From positions 25,794 through 89,793 of the forward strand of contig JAFGLH010000128.1 in the NCBI GenBank assembly GCA_016928165.1: DNA of 64,000 nucleotides, read 5' to 3'. The DNA comes from Pirellulales bacterium (GTDB taxonomy: Bacteria > Planctomycetota > Planctomycetia > Pirellulales > Thermoguttaceae). Each line of letters starts with the position of its first letter. Positions within the stretch are counted from its first letter, which is position 1. Both the position numbers and the translations under genes were made by a program. Below are positions 17,935 to 26,500 of this stretch, one piece after another. Under the pieces are notes generated by a model that did no database searches, was not told where the DNA came from, and saw only the letters and a list, made by a program, of their open reading frames with translations.

Positions 17935-19818
17935 TCAGCATTCTGTGTCGGGGAAAATCATCGCCTCGGCGAACTCGCGGGCGAAATCCGCGTCGGTGGA
18001 AAGGTCGACGTGCTCAGCCCGTCGGGCAAGCTCCTCGGCCGCGTCGCGGGCGCGTCGCGAAAGCGCCGCAAGCCGCGCCCCGGAAAGCGAGGTGTTGCCC
18101 ATGAAGCGGATGCGACTCCGCTCGACTTCCAGCGGCAGCAACCCGATCCTCTGCGCATTCCGTCGGCGGATGAAATTGCCAAACCCCCCACCGAGCAGCA
18201 CCAGCTGTAAATCTTCCGGTCTCAAACCGGCGCGGCGCAGCAGAATCGAAATTCCGGCGCGGATCGCCCCGGCGGCGAGCTGCAATTCTCGTATGTCCCG
18301 TTGCGTCAGCGTGATCGGCCGTTGGTCGGCCGACTCTCCTTCATCGACAAGCAGGAACGAAACCTGGCCTTGATGCATAACGATTCTTCGGGCCATGTCG
18401 GGCAAAACGTTCGATGGCAATTGATCGGGAGTTCGCAGCCTGCCGGCGCAATCGAGTGCCCCGTGGCGGAGCATTTCGGCCGCCGCGTCGATTAGACCCG
18501 AGCCGCAGATTCCCATTGGCGGGACGTCGCCGATGACGTTGATCATAAGGCGGCCGTTGAAGACGACTTTTTCGATGGCGCCCGCCCCGCCGCGCATTCC
18601 ACGCGAGATTCTCGCCCCCTCGAAAGCGGGGCCGGCGGCGGTCGAAGCGGCCGTCAGCTTGCCATCGGCCAGCAACACGATCTCGCCGTTAGTGCCGATG
18701 TCGACGAACAAAGCGGCCCCCTCGACATTGGCCAAATCGGTGGCAAGCATTCCGGCAACGGTGTCGCCGCCGACAAACCCGCCGATCACAGGCATTACGT
18801 AAGCGCTTCCACGGGGATGAATGTGCAGTCCGAGTTTCTCCGCGGGGCAAGAAACGCCCCGGCCGCCGGCCGGCACGAAAGGGACCTCCCCCAACGGTCT
18901 GGGATCGACGCCGCAGAACAATTGCTGCATGGTTGTGTTGCCGGCGAGGGACAACTCGTAGACCCTTTGACGCGGCACCCCGGCCTCGCCGCACAAGTCG
19001 CCGATCATCTCGTCGACTGCCGATACGACCGACTGACGCAGACGAGCGAGTCCGTCCATTTTTTCACGGGCAAAGAGGATTCGCGAGAGGACGTCGTCGC
19101 CGACCTGGGTTTGAGGGTTTAGCCGGGCGGTCGTCGCCCACTCGCTGCCGGTGGCCAGGTCGGTCAACTGACCGGCTAGAGTCGTGGTGCCTAGATCCAC
19201 AGCCACGGCAAAGGCATCGTCCTCGGTGTTGCCGATCTCGAAGTCGAGCAACCGCTCATCGTCGAAGACGGCGGTGCCGCGAAAGTCGGCCTCTCTGAGC
19301 CGGGCGGAAATTTCCCGCAGCAGCGATAAGCTCATAGTCAGCGGCCCGACGCCCAATGCACTCTCCAAACGGAGCGCATCGGGCACGTCGTCGCCGCGCG
19401 TGGGAGGAGCAAGTTCGACGTATTTTTTCCGCACGAGCGGATCGTCCCTAGTAAACGGTTCCAAACCCTTTTTTCCCCCTCTTCCTTGATAGCTGACGAG
19501 TATTTTCTGATCGAGCGTGGCATGCGAAGCCGAGGGGATTTCAATCTCCAGCGGACGTTGGACGGTCGATTGACAAGCCAACCGCCAGCCAGAGCGGAGT
19601 TCCTCATCGGAAAACCACTTGCGTTCAACTGCGGTCGGATCGGAGGCGCCCGAGGCCACGATCAGCCGGCATTTTCCGCAAGTGCCCTCTCCGCCGCAAG
19701 GCAAGTCGATCATCAGCCCCGCCTCGGCCGCCGCTTCAACCAACCGTGTTCCGGGCAATACGAAAGCCTCTCGACCGGACGGCCGAAAACGTACCGATAC
19801 TTCTCGATCTCGCGTCAT
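17935..19818 (-). CDS. ASKHA-domain 2Fe-2S protein, corrinoid reductive-activator (RACo/RamA-like)
   Basis: The 627-residue protein starts with a plant-type [2Fe-2S] ferredoxin domain (Cys41, 47, 50 and 82), then a linker and a large ASKHA ATPase domain (DUF4445). Motifs include AVAVDLGTTTLAGQL, LSLAGNTTMQQLF, GGFVGGDTVAGMLAT, LFVDIGTNGEIVLL, ICGSGLIDAAAEML and LVLLGGGFGNFI. Relatives use ATP to drive one-electron reduction of inactivated corrinoid proteins in methyl transfer. No corrinoid protein or methyltransferase is in the window, so its partner is unknown. Its ATG overlaps the LysR stop by four bases (ATGA), implying translational coupling. Confidence 0.88.
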   Translation of the reverse strand: MTRDREVSVRFRPSGREAFVLPGTRLVEAAAEAGLMIDLPCGGEGTCGKCRLIVASGASDPTAVERKWFSDEELRSGWRLACQSTVQRPLEIEIPSASHATLDQKILVSYQGRGGKKGLEPFTRDDPLVRKKYVELAPPTRGDDVPDALRLESALGVGPLTMSLSLLREISARLREADFRGTAVFDDERLLDFEIGNTEDDAFAVAVDLGTTTLAGQLTDLATGSEWATTARLNPQTQVGDDVLSRILFAREKMDGLARLRQSVVSAVDEMIGDLCGEAGVPRQRVYELSLAGNTTMQQLFCGVDPRPLGEVPFVPAGGRGVSCPAEKLGLHIHPRGSAYVMPVIGGFVGGDTVAGMLATDLANVEGAALFVDIGTNGEIVLLADGKLTAASTAAGPAFEGARISRGMRGGAGAIEKVVFNGRLMINVIGDVPPMGICGSGLIDAAAEMLRHGALDCAGRLRTPDQLPSNVLPDMARRIVMHQGQVSFLLVDEGESADQRPITLTQRDIRELQLAAGAIRAGISILLRRAGLRPEDLQLVLLGGGFGNFIRRRNAQRIGLLPLEVERSRIRFMGNTSLSGARLAALSRRARDAAEELARRAEHVDLSTDADFAREFAEAMIFPDTEC

Positions 19819-20717
19819 TGCTTCTCCACGGCTTGACTGTGCATGTGCTGCAACATTTCGACGAACTTGGCGATGGTGGGGGTAAACACCCTGCGTTGTC
19901 GATGAATTATACCTAGCGGCCTGTGCAACTCGGGAGCTATCAGGCGAACGATGGATAACGAGCCTTTTTCGACGTCGTCGCAGACGGTAGGCTCGGGCAG
20001 AATGCTCACGCCCGCACCAATTTCAACCGCCTCCTTAATGGTTTCGATGTTGTCGAATTCCATCGCGATGTGGACGTTGATCGAGCGCTGGCGAAAGTAT
20101 CGGTCGATTTCCTTACGGATGCTCAAGTCTTGGTCGAAAGCAATAAAATCTATCCCCTGCAAGTGTTCCGCAGTGACCGCTTGGTGCCTGGTCAAGGGAT
20201 GTTCGGGGTTGCAAACGACCACCATCCGTTCGGAACGCAAGGGAATGACGCTCAGTTCGGGAGTTGGCGAGGGATAGGAAATGATGCCCAAATCGACCTC
20301 CGCGCCAAGCACGGCGTCGTAGACCTTGTTTGGTCTCAAATATTCGAGTCGGACTTTGGCCTTGGGATAATCTCGCATGAATTGCTGCATGCAACTGCGC
20401 ATGTCGTGCAACCCTACCGAGTAGATCGCGGCCACCCGAACCAAACCGCTGATCTCGCTCCGCAGCGAGTGTACTTGCGCCTCGACCGAATCGTACAGTT
20501 CAAGCACCTCGCGGAAGCCTTCGTAGCAGGCTTGCCCTTCGGGCGTGAGTACAAAGGGGCGTTTCGAGCGGTCGATCAACTGGACGCCGAAATGCTCTTC
20601 GACCCGGTGGACCGACTGCGTGGCCGCCGATTGACTAACCTCGTTGAGCTTGGCGCCGCGCGAAAAGCTCTGGTTCCGAACAACGTCACAAAAAACTCGT
20701 ATCGTGGCAACATTCAT
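19815..20717 (-). CDS. LysR-family transcriptional regulator
   Basis: A 300-residue LysR protein with an N-terminal winged helix (FSRGAKLNEVSQSAATQSVHRVEEHFGVQLIDR) and a substrate-binding domain (about 90-295) with LVRVAAIYSVG, DLGIISYPSP and IKEAVEIGAGVSILPE. LysR proteins are co-inducer-responsive tetramers that often regulate a divergent gene. Here the acyl-activating gene at 20932 is divergent across 214 bases, and the ASKHA gene is co-transcribed. Either may be the target; the inducer is not known. Confidence 0.92.
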   Translation of the reverse strand: MNVATIRVFCDVVRNQSFSRGAKLNEVSQSAATQSVHRVEEHFGVQLIDRSKRPFVLTPEGQACYEGFREVLELYDSVEAQVHSLRSEISGLVRVAAIYSVGLHDMRSCMQQFMRDYPKAKVRLEYLRPNKVYDAVLGAEVDLGIISYPSPTPELSVIPLRSERMVVVCNPEHPLTRHQAVTAEHLQGIDFIAFDQDLSIRKEIDRYFRQRSINVHIAMEFDNIETIKEAVEIGAGVSILPEPTVCDDVEKGSLSIVRLIAPELHRPLGIIHRQRRVFTPTIAKFVEMLQHMHSQAVEKQ

Positions 20718-20895
20718 AAGAACCTGATACTACCATTAGCTCAGCTTATTTTCAATGGGGCTGTTATTGTAATGAAAAACGGCTGAAGTTGAATAGTCGG
20801 CAAAGTCAAAATGGCGAACCCGCCGAATTTGACGGATAAAACCCCCACCTTTCACAATGACCGCCGCGATTCTGATGTGGCTATAGAGATTCTGC

Positions 20896-20901
20896 TATAA
20901 T
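20896..20901 (+). promoter_or_regulatory. TATAAT -10 element of the acyl-activating/ketosynthase operon
   Basis: A perfect TATAAT sits 30 bases before the ATG at 20932. No good -35 lies 16-18 bases upstream. A weak -35 would fit a promoter that needs an activator such as the divergent LysR protein. The control is inferred. Confidence 0.45.
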
Positions 20902-20931
20902 GGCTCCGATCCATTCCCAGGGAGCCTCTGC

Positions 20932-22284
20932 ATGAGCGACGATTGGTATTTGAAACGTCTGTCCGAGTATAGCGGCCGTACCGCTTTGGTATGGAGGGAA
21001 AAACAATACGGTTACGACGATTTCCTCGCTCGCGTCGATGGATGGCGTGATGAGCTTTCCGGGCGGGGAATTGCACCGGGACAGTGCGTCGCCTTGCGGG
21101 GCGGTTTTTCGCCCGCCACGGCCGCCTTGATGACTGCGTTGGCCGTCAATCGGAACGTCGCGGTTCCTTTGACGACTAGAGTGCGCGAGGAGCGCGAGAA
21201 GGCCCTAAAAATAGCCGCCGTCAGATGGTTCGTCGAATTCGATCGCGACGACGGGTGGGAAATCACGCCGCTCGAACCGATACTCGATCCGCCTCTGCTG
21301 TGGGAACTCCGCGAAGCGGGAGAAGCTGGGTTGATCGTCTTTTCCTCCGGTTCGACCGGAGAGATAAAGGCGTCGCTGCTGAGTTTTACGCGGATGTTGG
21401 ACGGCTACCGCAACCGCCGGGCGACGCCGCTGCGGACGCTCGCTTTCCTGATGCTCGATCACGTCGGAGGTATCAACACGCTGTTTCATATTCTCATCGG
21501 CGGCGGAACGATTATTACCATTGCCGAGCGGTCGCCCGAGGCCATCTGCAAAGGGATCGAGCGCCATCGAGTGCAACTGCTGCCTACCACGCCCACCTTC
21601 CTGCGGATGTTGCTGATTTCCGAATCCCACAAGAAGTATGACCTCAGTTCATTGGAGGTAATAACCTACGGCACCGAGCCGATGCCCGAGGCGACGCTGA
21701 AAGAGCTTCATGCCGCCTTGCCCGGCGTGAGGTTGAAGCAGACTTATGGGCTGACAGAAGTGGGCATACTGCCGACGAAGTCCGAGAGAAACGATTCGCT
21801 ATGGTTGGCCGTCGGCGGCAAGGGATTCGAGACGAAAATTGTTGACGGAGTTCTTTGGATCCGCTCGAAAACCGCGATGCTCGGCTACCTCAATGCCTCC
21901 TCGCCGTTCGACGCCGAGGGCTGGATGAACACCGGCGACCTGGTCGAGCGACAGGGCGATTATATCCGCTTCCTCGGCCGCAAGTCGGAGATCATCAACA
22001 TCGGCGGCGAGAAGGTCTTTCCCGCCGAAGTTGAAAACGTGATCCTGCAACTGGACAATATCAAGGAGGTGACTGTCCGCGGCCGCTCGAACCCGATCAC
22101 CGGCGGAGTGGTGGTTGCCACGGTCGAGTTACACCGGCCGGAGGATCACTCCGCGTTGGAGAAGCGAATCCGCGCCGCCTGCCGCGCGCGGTTGGCCCCG
22201 TTCAAAGTTCCGGCGATGGTCGTGGTGACCTCGGAGGCGCTTTGCGGAGAACGTTTCAAGAAAAAGAGAAAAGTTGGAATGTAA
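20932..22284 (+). CDS. AMP-dependent acyl-activating enzyme (ANL superfamily)
   Basis: ANL enzymes adenylate a carboxylic acid and load it on CoA or a carrier protein. In the 450 residues, the P-loop motif is VFSSGSTGEIKAS, then LLPTTPTFLRML, the adenine-site motif LKQTYGLTEVGI, the ATP-binding MNTGDLV, and the hinge segment GRKSEIINIGGEKVFPAEVE. The C-terminus is FKKKRKVGM, a lysine-rich end where the catalytic Lys normally sits. Length is about 50-100 shorter than acyl-CoA synthetases, mostly in the N-terminal part. GGAG precedes the ATG. As first gene before an SDR, an ACP and a ketosynthase, it probably supplies the starter acyl group; that is inference. Confidence 0.87.
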   Translation: MSDDWYLKRLSEYSGRTALVWREKQYGYDDFLARVDGWRDELSGRGIAPGQCVALRGGFSPATAALMTALAVNRNVAVPLTTRVREEREKALKIAAVRWFVEFDRDDGWEITPLEPILDPPLLWELREAGEAGLIVFSSGSTGEIKASLLSFTRMLDGYRNRRATPLRTLAFLMLDHVGGINTLFHILIGGGTIITIAERSPEAICKGIERHRVQLLPTTPTFLRMLLISESHKKYDLSSLEVITYGTEPMPEATLKELHAALPGVRLKQTYGLTEVGILPTKSERNDSLWLAVGGKGFETKIVDGVLWIRSKTAMLGYLNASSPFDAEGWMNTGDLVERQGDYIRFLGRKSEIINIGGEKVFPAEVENVILQLDNIKEVTVRGRSNPITGGVVVATVELHRPEDHSALEKRIRAACRARLAPFKVPAMVVVTSEALCGERFKKKRKVGM

Positions 22285-22303
22285 AAATGTGTTTCAATAG
22301 GGC

Positions 22304-22330
22304 GCCACTGCTGGCTTGTTTAGCAGTGGC
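22304..22330 (+). repeat. GCCACTGCT/AGCAGTGGC hairpin
   Basis: Perfect 9-base arms around a 9-base loop lie in the short gap between the acyl-activating gene and the SDR gene. A related CACTGG/CCAGTG hairpin is inside the FecR-like gene at 28422-28438. Confidence 0.7.
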
Positions 22331-22356
22331 GTCCATCGAAAGCAAATACTGCATTG

Positions 22357-23109
22357 ATGAAAAACGAAATCCAAACCGCTCGACCCGTGGCCGTCGTCAG
22401 CGGCGGCAGCCGGGGACTGGGGCAGGCGATAGTAACCGAGTTGATGCTGCACGGCTTGACCGTGGCCACGTTCAGCCGCTCTAAGACGCCGTTCGTGGAT
22501 GAACAAACCGCGGCCGACCCGCAGGCCAAACGTTTCCGCTGGGAATCGCTCGACGGGGCCGACGCTCAGGCGTTGGCCGGCTTCGCCCGCGGAGTGCTGC
22601 AACGTTACGGCCGGATCGACGCCTTGGTGAACAATATGGCAACGCTCGGCGACGGACTGTTGACGATGATGCGCGACGCCGACATCCACCGCCAAGTTAG
22701 CATGAACCTCGAGTCGGCGATATTTCTCACGCGCGCCTGCCTGAAAGGAATGTTGCCGCAAGGATCCGGTTCGATCGTTAACATATCGTCGGTCAACGCG
22801 CTGCGGGGGCATAAAGGCGTGTCGATCTACAGCGCCACGAAGGCCGCCTTGATCGGGCTGACCAAGAGCCTGGCCGTCGAGGTCGGGCCGGCCGGCATCC
22901 GCGTCAACTGCGTGGCCCCGGGCTATTTCTCCAGCGACATGACCGCCGCATTCACCGACGAGCAACGGGCGCGGATTGCCCGGCGCACGCCGTTGAAGAG
23001 GCTCGGCACGGTCGAGGACATCGCCAAGGCGGTTTGGTTCCTCCTTTCGCCCGAGTCGTCCTTCATCACCGCGCAGGTAATCGCCGTGGACGGAGGATTT
23101 GTGGGATAA
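22357..23109 (+). CDS. Short-chain dehydrogenase/reductase, 3-oxoacyl-ACP reductase (FabG) type
   Basis: The 250-residue protein has the NAD(P)-binding VVSGGSRGLGQAI at the N-terminus, the NNMA motif (usually NNAG), and the catalytic Ser of VNISSVNAL with Tyr/Lys of YSATKAAL. The C-terminal end reads ITAQVIAVDGGFVG, as in FabG. In this neighbourhood a role in reducing the beta-keto group made by the downstream ketosynthase is likely. ATG at 22357 is preceded by a TTG in frame, which I do not use. The gap to the upstream gene is 72 bases and contains one hairpin repeat. Confidence 0.9.
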   Translation: MKNEIQTARPVAVVSGGSRGLGQAIVTELMLHGLTVATFSRSKTPFVDEQTAADPQAKRFRWESLDGADAQALAGFARGVLQRYGRIDALVNNMATLGDGLLTMMRDADIHRQVSMNLESAIFLTRACLKGMLPQGSGSIVNISSVNALRGHKGVSIYSATKAALIGLTKSLAVEVGPAGIRVNCVAPGYFSSDMTAAFTDEQRARIARRTPLKRLGTVEDIAKAVWFLLSPESSFITAQVIAVDGGFVG

Positions 23110-23116
23110 ATTAAAT

Positions 23117-23194
23117 GTAGGTCAGGTACCCCGTACCTGACATTGAACCGGAAATAAATCAAAATGCACGTCAGGTACGGGGTACCTGACCTAC
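23117..23194. repeat. Opposed pair of GTAG-type REP hairpins (BIME-like)
   Basis: GTAG plus GTCAGGTAC-ccc-GTACCTGAC at 23117-23141 faces an inverted copy at 23170-23194 (ending CTAC), with a 28-base spacer. All arms are perfect. The pair lies between the SDR and ACP genes. A matching pair follows the ketosynthase gene at 26640-26750. Confidence 0.85.
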
Positions 23195-23211
23195 ACAACG
23201 TAAAACCTACC

Positions 23212-23577
23212 ATGGAAAACCTCAAAGAAAAAATCCTCGGCGTGGTCCTCGACGTGGCGCAAGAAAACTCGCCGCAACTAGAGGCCGTTCGCCCCGACCA
23301 AATGCTGGTCGAAGACCTCGGTCTGCGATCGCTCGATCTGGCCCGGATCGTCGCCAAGCTGGAAATGGTCCTGGGCGTCGACCCGTTCGCCGAATTGGTG
23401 GCGGTGACGAGCATCCGCACGCCGGGCGACCTTATTGATGCGTACTCGAAGTGTTTTACCGGCGAAGGGGAATCGGCCGAGGGGTCGGAGTCGGAATCCG
23501 AAGGCGCGTCCGCTCCGCGTCAAAGGAGCGGACTGGCCTCTCAACGTGATTTAAGAAAACAATCGCGCGGAGAATAA
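23212..23577 (+). CDS. Free-standing acyl carrier protein
   Basis: The N-terminal ~75 residues form an ACP, with the phosphopantetheine-attachment region LVEDLGLRSLDLARIVAKLE. The attachment Ser is preceded by Arg where most carriers have Asp (DSL). A Ser/Glu-rich tail of about 45 residues (GEGESAEGSESESEG) follows. I start at the ATG at 23212; the open frame upstream runs through a REP hairpin. It is 17 bases before the ketosynthase gene and is presumably its carrier. No phosphopantetheinyl transferase is in the window. Confidence 0.85.
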   Translation: MENLKEKILGVVLDVAQENSPQLEAVRPDQMLVEDLGLRSLDLARIVAKLEMVLGVDPFAELVAVTSIRTPGDLIDAYSKCFTGEGESAEGSESESEGASAPRQRSGLASQRDLRKQSRGE

Positions 23578-23594
23578 TCGACGAGACCAACCGC

Positions 23595-26500
23595 ATGAAC
23601 GACTCAATTATATCCAACTCGATCGCCATTATCGGCATGGCCGGACGTTTTCCGGGCGCCCGGAACGTCGATCAGTTTTGGTCGAATGTTGTCGCGGGAG
23701 TCGAGTCGATCACGTCGCTGACGAACGAAGAAATGCTGCAATCCGGGGCCGATCCGTCGTGGCTAAACCGGCCCGACTTCGTCAAGGCGGCCCCGGTGAT
23801 CGACGATTTCGACAAGTTCGATCCGAAGTTCTTCAAAATTTCCCGCCGCGAAGCGGAGATCATGGACCCGCAGCAGCGGATCCTGCTCGAACTGGCCTGG
23901 GAGACGATGGAGCGGGCCGGATACGCCGGCGATCCACCCGGCTTGGTTGGCGTCTTCACCGGCGCAGGCGGATTGATGAGCAGCTATCTGCTTTCGCCCA
24001 TGCACTTTTACTCGCGGTTGATCGGCTCGACTGGCAGCATGCACTGCGCGGGCAACGACAAGGATTATTTGAGCACGCGGATTTCCTACAAGCTGAACCT
24101 CCGCGGGCCGAGCTTTACCGTTCAATCGGCCTGCTCGACCTCGCTGGTGACGGTGCATCTGGCTTGTCAAAGCCTACTGGCCGGCGAGTGCGACATGGCC
24201 CTGGCAGGCGGCGTGACGGTCCGCGTTCCGCACCGGATCGGCTACATCCACACGGGCCAGGCGTTGCTCTCGCCCGACGGCCATTGTCGCCCCTTCGACG
24301 CCGGCGCCAACGGTACCGTCTTCGGCAGCGGCGCCGGTCTGGTGTTGCTCAAGCCGCTGGCCCAGGCGATCAAAGACGGCGACCACGTTCACGCAGTCAT
24401 CCGCGGCTCGGCCGTAAACAACGACGGCGCCGCCAAGCTGAGCTATTGGGCCACCAACGCCGAGGGCCAGGCAGCCGCTTGCGCCGACGCAATGGCCGTG
24501 GCCGAGGTCGAGCCGCGCTCGATCGGATTAGTCGAAGCACACGGGACCGCCACCGCCATGGGCGATCCGGTGGAAATCTTCGGATTGAACAAAGCCTTCC
24601 GCCGTGGAACGAAGGATAAGCAGTTCTGCGCCATCGGCTCGGTCAAAAGCAACTTCGGACACCTGGAGGCCGCCGCCGGAATTGCCAGCCTGATAAAGGC
24701 CGCGCTGGCCCTGGAACACAAAAAGTTGCCGCCGAGCATCAATTACCACGAGTCTAATCCGGCGATCAATTTCCCCGAGTCGCCCTTTTTCGTCATTACG
24801 GAGTGCCGCGATTGGCCCTCGAACGGCCAACCGCGCCGAGCGGCGGTCAATTCCCTGGGGATCGGCGGCACGAACGCGCACGTGATTTTGGAAGAAAAGT
24901 TATTTTCCCCTCTCCCGCAAGCGGGAGAGGGGCCGGGAGTGAGGGCGGCTGAACTCAAAACGATTTCCACATTACATTCCCACGCTCTCGCCATTTCCGC
25001 CCAGACGCCGACGGCGTTGAACGAACTGGCCGGCCGATACGTTGAATACTTCGACGCTAATCCCAATTCCAACCTGGGCGACGTCTGCTTTACGACTAAC
25101 ACTGGTCGGGGACGCTTCCAACATCGTTTATCCGCCGTCGTCCGGTCGACGAACGAAGCCCGCAAATTCCTGGACGCTTGGCGGCAAGACAAGTCCGCCC
25201 CGGGCTGCGTCCATGGAATCGTCGATGTGATAAATCCGCCTGTCACGTTCCTGTTCCCCGGCGAAGGTTCGCAATACGCCGGCATGGGACGGGGACTATA
25301 CGAGTCCGAACCCGTCTTCCGCGAAAACATCGACCGCTGCGGAACAATCCTTAAATCCTCTCCATTGGAGGGCGAAGCGGATTTCCAGACGGCCCTGTTT
25401 GCCTTGGAATACTCTCTGGCCTGCTTGTGGAAATCGTGGGGCGTAGAGCCGGCGGCGGTCATCGGTCACGGGTTGGGCGAGTACGCGGCCGCCACCGTCG
25501 CTGGCGTGTTCTCGCTCGAAGACGCCCTGCGATTGGTCTCCGCCAGGGAAAAACTGATCAACTCGCTTCTAAACGAGGGCAGAATGGCGGTTGTGTTGGC
25601 CGAGCCGGCCCGAGTGGCTGAAATGTTGAAGTCCTACGACGACATTTATCTCGCGGCCGTCAATAGTCCGCGGCAAACGGTCGTTTCGGGCCGCGCTGAG
25701 GCGATTGAATCACTTACCGACCATTTGACCGCCGAAGGGCTTCGCTGCCGGCTGCTGCCGGGCAAAAGAGCATTGTACTGCCCGTTGGTCGAGCCGATCG
25801 TCGAACGATTCCGCTGCGTTTGCGAGAAAGTAACGTTCCACAAACCGCGGATTGAGATAATCTCGGGTCTTTCCGGGAGCCAGGCCGGCGCGGAGATCGC
25901 CACGGCGGATTACTGGCACAGGCATCTTTGCAAACTGATCCGTTTCGCCGAGTGCGTAGCAACGCTCGATCAATCTGACCACCGCGTTTTCGTTGAGATC
26001 GGTCCCCGGCCGTTATTGTTGGGGCTTGGCCGCCGCTCAATGCGGCAATGGGAAGGGTTGTGGTTGCCGAGCCTCAAACCGGGGCAACCGGACCGGCGGA
26101 CGATGCTCTCCGCCGCGGCGCGGCTCTTCGTGCGGGGCATAAACATGAATTGGGCCGGAGCGGACCGCGGATTCGCCCGACGGCGGATTGTTCTGCCCAC
26201 TTATCCTTTCCAACGCAAAAAATATTGGATCGAACCGATGTCAGTCATTAAACAAGAACTTAAAGGTGAAGTCCGCGTCCTTACGATCGAACCCGCTCGA
26301 TTAGTTGACTCGGAAACTATCGACCAGTGCTACCGCGAAATCGCCGCCGCGCTGGACAAATGCGAGGAAAACCACGTCGTGTTGAACTTTAGCCGGGTCG
26401 GCTTCATGTCCTCGATGGCGCTGGGGATGTTGGTACGGGTAAACAAGCGGTGCAAGGAGTACAAGGTATCGCTTAAACTCAGCGGCATCGCCTCGGAAAT

